Positions 32,879-42,424 of a DNA stretch of 64,000 nucleotides are shown piece after piece; position 1 is the stretch's first letter, and every line of letters starts with the position of its first letter. The DNA lies in assembly GCF_003722335.1 (NCBI RefSeq), contig NZ_CP026100.1:930001-994000 (forward strand), given 5' to 3'. Both the position numbers and the translations under genes were made by a program. The stretch is from Caulobacter flavus. GTDB lineage: Bacteria; Pseudomonadota; Alphaproteobacteria; Caulobacterales; Caulobacteraceae. The notes beneath the pieces are model-generated. The model was given only the letters and a program-made list of their open reading frames with translations, was not told where the DNA came from and ran no database searches.

Positions 32879-34597
32879 TCAGCCCTCCGCCAGCGCCTTC
32901 ACCCCGCCGCCCTCGGCCGGCGTCACCACGAAGGTCTTCAGCACGCTGGTCGTGTAGTCGGTCGACAGGATGGTCGACACCGCCACCAGCTCGCCGGTGG
33001 CGCGGCCCTTCTCCAGGGTCAGCAGGACGAAGCCCTTGGCGCTGGGATGGGCGTACTTAACCTCGCGATTGCGCTGCACGAAGGCCTCGCCGATCGGGGC
33101 GCCGGGCATCAGGTCGCCATAGCCGGGCGAGGTGATCGAGGTGGCGCCGAACTCGGCGGCGACACGGGTCGAGCCGGCGTCGTCCCACAGCTCGTTGGCC
33201 CAGAACATGTGGCTGTCGCCGGCCAGGACGATCGGCGCGGCCTTGCTGGCCTTGAAGATGTCGTAGACCCGCTGGCGGTCGGCCGGATAGCCGTCCCAGG
33301 CGTCGAGGTTGGACGGGATGTCGTAGGCCGACATCGCGATGCCCTTCTCGACCCGGCCCTTGGCGTAGTCAGGCAGGGCCGCGACCAGGGCGCCGAACTT
33401 CTCGGCGCCCATCGTGGCCTTGAGGTTTGGCGCGGCGACACGCGCCATGACCACCTGGTTGCCCAGCACCTGCCAGGCCGTGCCGGCCTTGACCGAGGCG
33501 TCGACCTCCCGGGCCAGCCATTGCTCCTGGCCCTCGCCCATCATCCGGCGCGAGGGATCCTGCCACTTGGCGACGAAGGCCTCGACCTGCGGCTTGCCGT
33601 CGGCCGAGAAGGCCAGGTCCTTGGCGTAGTCCAGCTGCTGGGTGCGGGCCGTCAGCCGGGTCTCGACCATCAGCAGGGTGGCGACGTCGCCGAACTGGAA
33701 GCGGCGCCAGGCGGCCTCCGGCAGCGTCCCGGCCGAGGGTTCGCGGATCGGCATCCACTCGTAGTAGGCCTTGAGCGCGGCGGCCTTGCGCGCGGCCCAG
33801 TCGCCCTCGCCCCCATTCTGACCAAGAGGGTCGGGATCGTGGTTCTCGGCCCCGCCGACCCAGCTGTCGTTGGCGGTCTCGTGGTCGTCCCAGACGACGA
33901 TCCACGGCGCGCGGGCGTGGGCCGCCTGCAGCATCGGGTCGGTCTTGTAGAGCGCATGGCGGCGGCGGTAGTCCGACAGGCTGACGATCTCGTGCGGCGG
34001 GTCGGGCCGGCGCTGGACGGCGACCGGCGAGCTCATGCCGTAGTCCTTGGGGCCGCCGCCGTACTCGTAGATGTAGTCGCCCAGGTGCAGCACCGCGTCG
34101 ACGCGCGGCAGCTTGGCGATGGCGTCGTAGGCGGTGAAGTAGCCGTTCGGATAGAGCGAGCACGAGGCCACGGCCAGGACCACGTCCTTGACCGAACCCT
34201 GCGGCAGGGTGCGGGTGCGCCCGGTGATCCCCTCGCCCGCCGGCTTGCCGGCCTTCAGCGGGCGGAAGCGGAAGTGATAGTCCGTGCCCGGCTTCAAGCC
34301 GGTCGCGTCGACCTTGACCGTCCAGTCGCGGGCGGCGTCGGTCAGGGCCTGGCCCTGGGCGACTATGGCCTTGAAGTCGGGATCGCTCGCGACCTCCCAG
34401 CGGACGGCGACGGGCGCCGCGGCGCCCTCGGCGGTGACGCGGGTCCACAGGATCACCCGGTCGGCCAGCGGGTCGCCCGAGGCCAGGCCGTGGGCGAAGC
34501 GGACCTCGCCGTCGAAGGTCCTGGGCGCGGCGGCGGCGACCGGCGTGGCCGCGCCGGAACCGAGCAGGGCGAGAAGCCCGCGGCGATCGATCTTCAT
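32879..34597 (-). CDS. phoD: Alkaline phosphatase D (PhoD-type), Tat-exported
   Basis: 572 residues. The start MKIDRRGLLALLGSG is a twin-arginine signal, with cleavage after about residue 24. The PhoD N-terminal domain is followed by the metallophosphoesterase domain: VASCSLYPNG, HLGDYIYEYG, WDDHETANDSWVGG and VLAGDSHMFW supply the metal ligands. Such enzymes remove phosphate from phosphodiesters and monoesters in the periplasm, often under phosphate starvation. The length is normal for the family. It is convergent with the LysE gene across a repeat element. Confidence 0.93.
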   Translation of the reverse strand: MKIDRRGLLALLGSGAATPVAAAAPRTFDGEVRFAHGLASGDPLADRVILWTRVTAEGAAAPVAVRWEVASDPDFKAIVAQGQALTDAARDWTVKVDATGLKPGTDYHFRFRPLKAGKPAGEGITGRTRTLPQGSVKDVVLAVASCSLYPNGYFTAYDAIAKLPRVDAVLHLGDYIYEYGGGPKDYGMSSPVAVQRRPDPPHEIVSLSDYRRRHALYKTDPMLQAAHARAPWIVVWDDHETANDSWVGGAENHDPDPLGQNGGEGDWAARKAAALKAYYEWMPIREPSAGTLPEAAWRRFQFGDVATLLMVETRLTARTQQLDYAKDLAFSADGKPQVEAFVAKWQDPSRRMMGEGQEQWLAREVDASVKAGTAWQVLGNQVVMARVAAPNLKATMGAEKFGALVAALPDYAKGRVEKGIAMSAYDIPSNLDAWDGYPADRQRVYDIFKASKAAPIVLAGDSHMFWANELWDDAGSTRVAAEFGATSITSPGYGDLMPGAPIGEAFVQRNREVKYAHPSAKGFVLLTLEKGRATGELVAVSTILSTDYTTSVLKTFVVTPAEGGGVKALAEG

Positions 34598-34697
34598 GTA
34601 CGCACTCCCCGACAGGACGCCCGCGACGTCATGAGGCGGCGTTAGCGGCGGCCGGCGACAACCTTATGACGCACGCGGTTATTCGGGGAGCATCCCG

Positions 34698-35894
34698 CTA
34701 CCGCCGCAACGGCGAGGGACCGCGATAGAGCCGGCGCCAGACCCACTCCAGCGGCCCCATCGAGAAGCGCTCGATCCACCAGCGCGACCACAGCGCCTGG
34801 GCGATCCACAGCACGACCACGATCACGGCCAGCGCCGGCCGGTCGAGGCGGGCGAAGAGGCCAAGGCCGCGCCCGCCGTAGAAGATCGCCGTCATCACCA
34901 GCGACTGGGCGATGTAGTTGGTGAAGGCCATCTGGCCGACCGGCGCCAGGACGGCGGGAAGCCTCCGCCAGAACCCGGCCGAGCGCGCGGCCAGGGCCAT
35001 CAGCCCGACATAGGCCAGGGTGGTCAGGGGCGCGGTGACCATCTGCAGGCCCTCGGCCAGGCGCAGGTCGTGCTCCTGCCGCCCCCCGGCGACGAAGGCG
35101 AAGTAGGGCCAGCCGACCAGGGCCAGGGCGCCAAGGCCGATGGCGATCAGCACGCCGTAGGTCCGCCCCGAGGCCGCGCCGGTGAACACGCCCTTCTTGT
35201 AGGCGCCCAGGCCGATCATCATCAGGCCGGCGGTGAACATGAAGATGATCGGCTCGTAGGGCAGGTTCTCCAGCCGGTCGCGCGCGTTGATCGCCAGGGA
35301 CGACAGGAAGCCGCCGCGATAGGCGGCGATGTCGGCCGCGCCCTTGGCCGCTTCCCGCGCGACCTCGGCCGCCTGGTCGGCGGGCGGCAGGACGGGCAGC
35401 GCGAAGAGGCCCAGCAAGGTGATCGCCGAGAAGGCGACCCAAAGGCCGATCCCCCAGGCAAGGAGCTTGCGGGCGGACCAGGAGCGCGCCTGGGCGACCG
35501 CCAAGCCGGCCAGGGCGTAGCTCAGCAGCACGTCGCCCCACCAGATGGCGAAGCCGTGGACGACGCCGAACACGGCCAGCCAGCCCAGCCGGCGATAGAG
35601 CACCCCGCCCTTGCCGCTCCCGCCTCGCGCACCCGGTCCCTTCTCGCCGCCGACCAGGAACATCGAGATCCCGAACAGCATCGAGAACAGGGTCACGAAC
35701 TTGCGCTGGAACAGCCACTGGGTGACCAGCCACACCGACATCGTCCCGGGGCCCGTCCCGAACGGCCAGGCGCGCACGCTGTCGCTGAGCTCCATGGGAA
35801 AGGCGAAGCCGGGCGCGTTGCACAGCAGGATGCCCAGCACGCCCAGCCCCCGCAGGGCGTCGAGCAGGATGATGCGGTCTTTGTCAGCGGCCAT
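34698..35894 (-). CDS. DUF418 family membrane protein
   Basis: 398 residues with about ten hydrophobic helices. It starts MAADKDRIILLDALRGLGVLGILLCNAPGFAFP and ends with ...YIAQSLVMTAIFYG... LWSRWWIERFSMGPLEWVWRRLYRG, the signature C-terminus of DUF418 ('s..w...f..GP.EwlwR.lty'). The family is related to acyltransferase-3 membrane proteins, but no activity is proven. The cytoplasmic loop near residue 95 is Gly/Lys-rich. It lies between phoD and gdhZ on the same strand, separated from gdhZ by a repeat. Confidence 0.88.
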   Translation of the reverse strand: MAADKDRIILLDALRGLGVLGILLCNAPGFAFPMELSDSVRAWPFGTGPGTMSVWLVTQWLFQRKFVTLFSMLFGISMFLVGGEKGPGARGGSGKGGVLYRRLGWLAVFGVVHGFAIWWGDVLLSYALAGLAVAQARSWSARKLLAWGIGLWVAFSAITLLGLFALPVLPPADQAAEVAREAAKGAADIAAYRGGFLSSLAINARDRLENLPYEPIIFMFTAGLMMIGLGAYKKGVFTGAASGRTYGVLIAIGLGALALVGWPYFAFVAGGRQEHDLRLAEGLQMVTAPLTTLAYVGLMALAARSAGFWRRLPAVLAPVGQMAFTNYIAQSLVMTAIFYGGRGLGLFARLDRPALAVIVVVLWIAQALWSRWWIERFSMGPLEWVWRRLYRGPSPLRR

Positions 35895-35955
35895 GTGGCG
35901 CTCGTCCCCGGATTCGCCGGGGATGGTGGCCTGCGTCGTGGGCGACGGGTAGCCC

Positions 35956-36029
35956 CCGCGCCCTTCACCCTTGATGGGGAAGGGTCGCGGATGGGGCGGC
36001 CCCCTCCCCCATCAAGGGGGGAGGGGGAG
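35956..36029. repeat. Imperfect inverted repeat between gdhZ and the DUF418 gene
   Basis: CCCTTGATGGGGAAGGG on the left faces CCCCCATCAAGGGGG on the right, enclosing a G/C-rich loop. It resembles common intergenic palindromes of this kind of genome and may also terminate gdhZ. Confidence 0.6.
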
Positions 36030-36033
36030 AAGA

Positions 36034-39000
36034 TCAGCCCTGCACCGACAGCTCGCGCAGCGCCGCGTTGGCGATGGTGAGCTTGGCGAAGGTCCAGCCG
36101 CCGCCGGCCTGCTCGATGTCTTCCACCGTGCGCTTGGCGGCCTTGACGCGGTCGGCGCGCAGGGCGGCCCAGGAGGCCACCGCCGCCTTGGCCGAACCCT
36201 CGTCGTCGCCGGCCTGGGCGTTGGCCGAGAACTTCAGCACGGCCTGGGTGATGGCCGCCTGCTCGAACAGAAGGTCCTCGATCAGGCGACGGACGGCCAG
36301 GCGCTCGAAGCTGTCGCCGCCGACGAACTGGCCGGCCGCCCAGCGCAGGCGGTCGAAACCGAGGGCCGCGCCGACCTGATGATAGAGGCGGGCGACGTTC
36401 TCGACCGACCAGCTCGACGCGTTGGCCAGGTCGACGAGGTCGGCGGCCGTGGTCACCGGCTGCAGGGCCGCGACCGCTTCGGCCAGGGCCTGCGGGGCGC
36501 CGTCGGCGACATAGGCCTTGGCGCGCTTGGCCGTGGTCTTCTGCTCGAAGGCCGACAGGATGGCCGGGGTCTTGCCCTTGAGGGCCGCCACCGACGGACC
36601 GTAGGCCTCGACCAGCTGCTGGACGCTGGACTTGTCGCGGAAGGCCCGGCGAGCCAGCCAGAAGGTCAGGCTGCGCAGGGCGTAGGCCAGGGCCTTGTAG
36701 AGGGCGGTCTGGCCGTCGGCCTCGGCCTTGTTGTCCAGCGCCGAGACCTGGTCCCACAGGGCGTCGACGCCGAGGATCTCGCGGGCGGCGGCGAAGCCGA
36801 CCACCAGCGCCTCGACGTCGCAGCCGGCGGCGGCCTTGAGGCGGCTGGGGAAGGTCGGGCCGCACATGTTGACCATCTGGTTGCCGACCACCGTGGCGAT
36901 GATCTCGCGCTTGAGGCGGTGCTTCTGCATGGCGTCGGCGTACTTGCCGAGCGCGCCCGGGAAGTAGCCGCGCAGCGTCGCCTCGAACCAGGGATCGTCC
37001 GGCGCGCGCGAGGCGATGATGTCGTCGAACAGGTCGAGCTTGCCGTAGGCCAGCAGCACGGCCAGCTCCGGACGGGTCAGGCCCTTCTTGGCCTGGGCGC
37101 GGTCGGCCAGCGCCGAGGCCTCGGGCAGGCCCTCGACCTTGCGGTCCAGGCGGCCACGGCCTTCCAGCTCGCTCATGAAGCGGGCGTGGGCCTCCAGCTC
37201 CTCGGCGCTGTCGCTTTCCAGCAGGGTCAGCGCCAGGGTCTGGTCGTAGTTATGCTCCAGCACGTGATGGGCGACGTCGTCGGTCATCGAGGCCAGCAGC
37301 GTGTTGCGGTCCGGACGGGTCAGCTCGCCCGAGCGCTCCAGCAGGCCCGTGAGGATCTTGATGTTGACCTCGTGGTCGGAGCTGTCGACGCCGGCGCTGT
37401 TGTCGATGGCGTCGGTGTTGGAGTGACCGCCGCTTTGCGCGAACTCGATGCGGCCGGCCTGGGTGAGGCCCAGGTTCGCGCCCTCGCCCACGACCTTGAC
37501 CCGCAGGTCGGCGCCGTTGACGCGGATGGCGTCGTTGGCCTTGTCGCCGGCCTCGGCGTTGGTCTCGCCCTTGGCCTTCACATAGGTGCCGATGCCGCCG
37601 AGATAGAGCAGTTCGGCGCGCGACTTGAGGATGGCCGTCATCAGCTCGGCCGGCGAGACGCTGGCGGCCTTGAGGTCGAGCATGGCCTGGACCTCGGGCG
37701 ACAGCGGGATCTCCTTCTGGTTACGCGGCACGATGGCCCCGCCCTTGGAGAGCTTGCTGGCGTCATAGTCGGCCCAGGACGAGCGCGGCAGCTTGAACAT
37801 GCGGTCGCGTTCGGCCCACGAGACGGCCGGATCCGGATCGGGATCGAGGAAGATGTGACGGTGGTCGAAGGCGGCCAGGAGCTTGGTCTGCTTGGACAGC
37901 AGCATGCCGTTGCCGAACACGTCGCCCGACATGTCGCCCACGCCGACCACGGTAAAGGGCTCGGCCTGGATGTCCTTGCCCAGCTCGCGGAAGTGGCGCT
38001 TGACCGCTTCCCAGGCGCCGCGGGCGGTGATGCCCATGACCTTGTGGTCGTAACCGACCGAGCCGCCCGACGCGAAGGCGTCGCCCAGCCAGAAGCCGTA
38101 AGCCTCGGCCAGACCGTTGGCGATGTCGGAGAAAGTGGCCGTGCCCTTGTCGGCGGCGACGACCAGATAGGGATCCTCGCCGTCGTGGGCGATCACGGCC
38201 GACGGGGCGATCACCTGGTTGTCGGCGTCGATGTTGTCGGTGATGTCCAGCAGGCCCGACAGGAAGGTCTTGTAGGCGCGGATGGCCTCGGCCTGCACGG
38301 CGTCGCGGTCGCCGCCGCGCGGCAGCTGCTTGGGATAGAAGCCGCCCTTCGAACCGACCGGCACGATGACGGCGTTCTTGACCTGCTGGGCCTTCACCAG
38401 GCCGAGCACTTCGGTGCGGAAGTCGTCCCGGCGGTCGCTCCAGCGCAGGCCGCCGCGAGCGACGGGACCAAAGCGCAGGTGCACGCCCTCGACGTGCGGG
38501 GCCGAGACGAAGATCTCGCGATAGGGCTTGGGCGCGGGCAGGTCGGCCAGTTCGCGCGAGGCGATCTTGAAGCTGATGTGCGGCTTGGACGCGCCGTCCT
38601 CGCCGGCCTGGTAGAAGTTGGTGCGCTGGATCGCGCCCACCAGGGCGGCGATGCGGCGCAGGACGCGGTCGGCGTCGAGGCTTTCGACCGCCTGCAGGGC
38701 CTCGGTGATCTTGTCGGCGACGGCGGCGGCCTGCTCCTTGCGGGCGGCCAGGTCGGCGGCGATGGCCGGGTCGAACTTGATCCGGAAGAGATCCAGGATC
38801 AGGCGCGCGACGCCCGGATTGTCGGCCAGGGCGGCCTCCTGCACCGCCTGCGACGGGTCCAGGCCCGTCTGCTGGCGATAGCGGGCCAGGGCGCGCACCA
38901 GGGCGGCCTCGCGCCAGTCGACGCCGAGCTCCAGCACCAGGCGGTTGAAGCCGTCGCTTTCGGCCTTGCCCGTCCAGATGGCGACGAAGGCGGCCTCGAA

Positions 39001-40848
39001 GGCGCTCTTCACGTCGGCGAACGACAGGTGCTCGCCTTCCTCGTCGCGCAGCACGAACTCGTGGACCCAGGTCGGGGCCTTGAGGCCGTCGATGGTCGGC
39101 TTCAGCTTGAAGCCGTCCTCGATCAGGGCCTTCAGGCCCATGTGCTCGAGGATCGGCAGCACGTCGGCCAGCGGCGCGGCCGCGCCCGGACGATACAGCT
39201 TGAAGCGGAAGGTCATGGCGTCGTCGCCGTCGCGACGGAAGGCCCGCACGCGCACGGCCTCGCCGGACTTCAGGTCGTCGACGACGGCGATGTCGGCGAG
39301 GGCCTCGGCGGCGTCGTACTGGTCGCGATAGCCGGGCGGGAAGGCGCCGGCCCAGCGCGAGAGGGTGTCGACCACCGGGCGGGTGGCGCCGCGCTCGCGC
39401 ACGATGCCCTCGAAGCGGTCGTCCCAGGTGCGGGTGGTCTCGGCGATGGCCGCTTCCAGCGCCGCCAGGTCGGGCTCGGGATGGGCGCCCGGCTTGACGC
39501 CGAGGATGTAGTGCACGCGCGCCAGCGGGGCGTCGGAGAAGCTGGGATAGTAGGCCGAGACGCGGCCGTCGAAGGCCTGGCTGAGCAGGTCGCCGGCCCG
39601 CTGGCGGACGCCCGAGTCGTAGCGCTCGCGCGGGACGAACAGCAGGGCCGAGATGAAGCGGTCGAACGGGTCGCGGCGGGTGAACAGGCGCACGCGCGGA
39701 CGGTCGTAAAGGTGCAGCACGCCCAGCGCCATGGAGAGCAGGTCGCCCTCCTCGATCTGGAACAGCTCGTCGCGCGGCCAGGTCTCGAGGATGTTGCGCA
39801 ACCTCTTGCCATTGTGGCTGTCGGGATCCTTGCCGGCCTGCCCGAGCACATGCTCGACCTTGCGGCGGATCAGCGGCACCTCGTGGGCGGGAGTCTCGTA
39901 GGCCTCGGCGGTGAACAGGCCCACGAAGCGGACCTCGCCCGAGGGCTTGCCGTCGGCGCCGTAGCGGCGCACGCCGACGTAATCCATGTAGCCGCGGCGG
40001 TGGACGCGCGAGCGCAGGTTCGATTTCGCCACCACCAGCGGGGCGCCCAGCAGCAGGTGGTCGCGCACCTGGGGCGACAGGATCGCCGGCTCGCTTTCGC
40101 GGCGCAGGACGGTGCGGGTCTGGTCGCGCAGCACGCCCAGGCTGCCCTCGGGCTGATACAGCGGCTCCTCGGCCGCGTAGCCGCCGTCGGCGGTGCGGGG
40201 GTATTCGTAGACCCGCGCGCCGAGGAACACGAAGTGGTCGCCTTCCAGCCAGTCGAGGAAGTCCAGACCCTCGGCGCGCTCGTCGGCCGGGATGTCGACC
40301 TGGGCGCCGCGCAGCTCGTCGATCGTGCGGCGCATCAGGGCGCGCATGGCGTCGAAGTCGTCGACGGCGCGATGGGCGTCGGCCAGGGCGTCGCGGACGG
40401 CGGCCAGCAGGGCGGCTTCACGGTCCTGGCCGACGGGCTCCAGCCACACCTGGATCAGAGAGCGGCGCTGGCCGAGCAGCTCGACCATCGGGTGGAACAT
40501 GGCGCGGACCGAGAAGCCGGTCTCGGCGATGGTGCCCATGATCGAATCGACGAGGAAGGGACGGTCGGGCTGGACGATCTCGAGGACGTCGCCGCCCTTG
40601 GCGGCGCGGACGCGCAGGGCCAGGGCCTCGTCGGCCGACGCCTCGGCGAAACGGTAGAGGGCCGCCAGTTCGGCGGCCACGTCGCCGGCTTCGACGCCGG
40701 GCAGTTCCTCGGCCGACCAGTCTTCGGCGGCCAGCGCCGCGAACTGGGCCTGTGCAGGGGTGAGAGCACCGCCGAGAGCCTTTTCCAGAGCCGCGCTCAG
40801 GGCGCTGGACGTCTGTTGGTTCGCCTTGCGGTCACTATCGCCGACCAT
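36034..40848 (-). CDS. gdhZ: NAD-dependent glutamate dehydrogenase, large type (GDH_2)
   Basis: 1604 residues, the expected length of the approximately 180-kDa bacterial GDH. It turns glutamate into 2-oxoglutarate and ammonia with NAD. The N-terminal regulatory half has ACT-like parts. The catalytic part contains GPVARGGLRWSDRRDDFRTE, KNAVIVPVGSKGGF (catalytic Lys), VGVGDMSGDVFGNGML and the GEGANLGLTQ and NTDAIDNSAGVDSSDHEVNIK blocks. In Caulobacter crescentus the homologue GdhZ also binds FtsZ and helps disassemble the Z-ring with KidO, linking nitrogen status to division. GAGGAAAT precedes the ATG at 40848. Confidence 0.96.
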   Translation of the reverse strand: MVGDSDRKANQQTSSALSAALEKALGGALTPAQAQFAALAAEDWSAEELPGVEAGDVAAELAALYRFAEASADEALALRVRAAKGGDVLEIVQPDRPFLVDSIMGTIAETGFSVRAMFHPMVELLGQRRSLIQVWLEPVGQDREAALLAAVRDALADAHRAVDDFDAMRALMRRTIDELRGAQVDIPADERAEGLDFLDWLEGDHFVFLGARVYEYPRTADGGYAAEEPLYQPEGSLGVLRDQTRTVLRRESEPAILSPQVRDHLLLGAPLVVAKSNLRSRVHRRGYMDYVGVRRYGADGKPSGEVRFVGLFTAEAYETPAHEVPLIRRKVEHVLGQAGKDPDSHNGKRLRNILETWPRDELFQIEEGDLLSMALGVLHLYDRPRVRLFTRRDPFDRFISALLFVPRERYDSGVRQRAGDLLSQAFDGRVSAYYPSFSDAPLARVHYILGVKPGAHPEPDLAALEAAIAETTRTWDDRFEGIVRERGATRPVVDTLSRWAGAFPPGYRDQYDAAEALADIAVVDDLKSGEAVRVRAFRRDGDDAMTFRFKLYRPGAAAPLADVLPILEHMGLKALIEDGFKLKPTIDGLKAPTWVHEFVLRDEEGEHLSFADVKSAFEAAFVAIWTGKAESDGFNRLVLELGVDWREAALVRALARYRQQTGLDPSQAVQEAALADNPGVARLILDLFRIKFDPAIAADLAARKEQAAAVADKITEALQAVESLDADRVLRRIAALVGAIQRTNFYQAGEDGASKPHISFKIASRELADLPAPKPYREIFVSAPHVEGVHLRFGPVARGGLRWSDRRDDFRTEVLGLVKAQQVKNAVIVPVGSKGGFYPKQLPRGGDRDAVQAEAIRAYKTFLSGLLDITDNIDADNQVIAPSAVIAHDGEDPYLVVAADKGTATFSDIANGLAEAYGFWLGDAFASGGSVGYDHKVMGITARGAWEAVKRHFRELGKDIQAEPFTVVGVGDMSGDVFGNGMLLSKQTKLLAAFDHRHIFLDPDPDPAVSWAERDRMFKLPRSSWADYDASKLSKGGAIVPRNQKEIPLSPEVQAMLDLKAASVSPAELMTAILKSRAELLYLGGIGTYVKAKGETNAEAGDKANDAIRVNGADLRVKVVGEGANLGLTQAGRIEFAQSGGHSNTDAIDNSAGVDSSDHEVNIKILTGLLERSGELTRPDRNTLLASMTDDVAHHVLEHNYDQTLALTLLESDSAEELEAHARFMSELEGRGRLDRKVEGLPEASALADRAQAKKGLTRPELAVLLAYGKLDLFDDIIASRAPDDPWFEATLRGYFPGALGKYADAMQKHRLKREIIATVVGNQMVNMCGPTFPSRLKAAAGCDVEALVVGFAAAREILGVDALWDQVSALDNKAEADGQTALYKALAYALRSLTFWLARRAFRDKSSVQQLVEAYGPSVAALKGKTPAILSAFEQKTTAKRAKAYVADGAPQALAEAVAALQPVTTAADLVDLANASSWSVENVARLYHQVGAALGFDRLRWAAGQFVGGDSFERLAVRRLIEDLLFEQAAITQAVLKFSANAQAGDDEGSAKAAVASWAALRADRVKAAKRTVEDIEQAGGGWTFAKLTIANAALRELSVQG

Positions 40849-41188
40849 GGGATTTCCTCGCGAATTTTTGGCGACAACCTAGCCCTTTCCCGTGCGCGTT
40901 CAACCGACACGCCCGAGAACCGAACAATATTTTGCCTAAACTGCTGAATTCCGAAGGAAGCGCCACCCACATTTCTATCCGGGCGCCCTGGCCGTGGATT
41001 GTTCGGAAACGCTGCTCCGGACACGGAAGCGCCGCCGGTGGGGGGAGACCGGCGGCGCAGGCCCGCCTTGGGGGGAGCGGCGGGCTGTTTCCGCGTTCGA
41101 CGCGCCAGGTAAAGCAGGCCGGCGTCGCGCGGGACCGGGATTGGGGGGCTCCCGGTACCAGACCTAGATAGGAGCGCTCCCAAGAAAT
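40849..41188. other. Gap upstream of gdhZ
   Basis: 340 bp without a gene. It contains several G-runs (GGGGGG near 41040, 41070 and 41140) and a less G/C-rich part near 40915-40980 that probably carries the gdhZ promoter. A T-rich run next to 41195-41215 falls inside the end of the AI-2E gene. No clear hairpin terminator was found. Confidence 0.45.
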
Positions 41189-42316
41189 TTAAGCCCCTTT
41201 TTTCGAACTTGGCTTTTTTCTCGCGGACCCCTGTTTGGCGACCCCCGCCGGGCCGTGCGCGGTGGCCCGCTCGCTGGTCGGATCGCCGTCCTCGGACAGC
41301 AGGATGGCGATCCAGCGGGTGCCGTCGAACTGGGCCAGGATCAGCATCAGGGCCACGGTCAAAGGCGTGGACAGGAACATGCCGATGCCGCCCCACAGGG
41401 CGCCCCAGACGGCCAGCGACAGCAGCACGACGGTGGGGTCCATGTTGAGGCTGTCGCCCTGCATGCGCGGCAGGACGACGTTGCCCACGACGAAGAAGAT
41501 CACCTGCAGCGAGCCGGCCAGGATCAGCGCCGGCAGCAGGCTGTGGGGGAACTGCACCAAAGCAAACAGCGGCGGCAGGATGCAGCCGATGGCGCCGCCG
41601 ATGATCGGGATGTAGGCGGCGATGAAGATCAGGAAGGCCCAGAAGAAGGCGTTGTCGAGCCCGACCAGGGCCATCACCGCCCAGGCGGCCACGGCGATCA
41701 TCAGGCCGGTGACGGTCTGGATCCAGAGGTACTGCTCCACGCCGTTGCGGATGCGCTGGAACAGGGCCACGGACTGGTCGCGCTCGGCGTGGTGCGGGAA
41801 CAGGGCGACGATCTTGCGCGAGAAGCCCCGGCGCGAGGCGATGATGAAGCCCAGATAGATCAGCACCAGCACGGCGTTGGAGGCGAAGTTCTGCAGGCTG
41901 CCGGCGATCGCCCCGACATATTGCTGCGGATTGAGCTGGGCGATCAGGTCGTCCAGCGTGGGGGCGACGCGCACGCCCACCAGGCCGGCGATCTTGGCGA
42001 TCACCTCGTTGAGGCGCGGGGCGTAGGCCTTGGCCTGGCCCACGAAGCCGGCGCCGTTCTCGACCACGATCCACACCGAGCCGCCGAACAGCAGCAGCGA
42101 CAGCACGATGGCCGTCGGCAGGGCCAGCTTCTCGGGGAACTTGGGCACCCGCACCGTCAGCACGCGGGCGAAGCTGTCGATCATCACCGCCAGGAAGATG
42201 GCCAGGACCAGCGGCGTGAGGATGCCGCGCATGAAGTAGAGAGCAGCGCCGGCCGCCACCACCGCCAGGAAGACGACGGCGTTGCGGCTGGTGATCGAGG
42301 GTGTTGCGGTCGTCAT
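41189..42316 (-). CDS. AI-2E family (PerM-like) membrane transporter
   Basis: 375 residues. Hydrophobic helices lie at about 12-45, 65-90 and 145-170, and a dense block at 215-330; this is the eight-helix AI-2E layout. LTPLVLAIFLAVMIDSFARVL at the start and FLSTPLTVALMLILAQFDGTRWIAILL near the end are typical. A basic Lys/Ser-rich tail closes it. Family members export signalling molecules or act as Na+/H+ antiporters; the substrate here is unknown. It is divergent from the HerA-like gene. Confidence 0.88.
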   Translation of the reverse strand: MTTATPSITSRNAVVFLAVVAAGAALYFMRGILTPLVLAIFLAVMIDSFARVLTVRVPKFPEKLALPTAIVLSLLLFGGSVWIVVENGAGFVGQAKAYAPRLNEVIAKIAGLVGVRVAPTLDDLIAQLNPQQYVGAIAGSLQNFASNAVLVLIYLGFIIASRRGFSRKIVALFPHHAERDQSVALFQRIRNGVEQYLWIQTVTGLMIAVAAWAVMALVGLDNAFFWAFLIFIAAYIPIIGGAIGCILPPLFALVQFPHSLLPALILAGSLQVIFFVVGNVVLPRMQGDSLNMDPTVVLLSLAVWGALWGGIGMFLSTPLTVALMLILAQFDGTRWIAILLSEDGDPTSERATAHGPAGVAKQGSARKKPSSKKGA

Positions 42317-42424
42317 CGACGGGATTCTCTTGGCGCGTAGGATCTGGGGACCATTGTTCAGCCCGATTGGCGGGAGACAAGCCCGAGGCTACGCTTAAAG
42401 CTCCTAGATGAAGGGAAGTTGCGC

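Noticed and set aside
35971..40947. 1658-codon plus-strand open frame opposite gdhZ
   Set aside because: It is an antisense shadow of a long G/C-rich gene: Gly/Val/Asp/Arg-rich, no domain, and gdhZ is conserved throughout its length.
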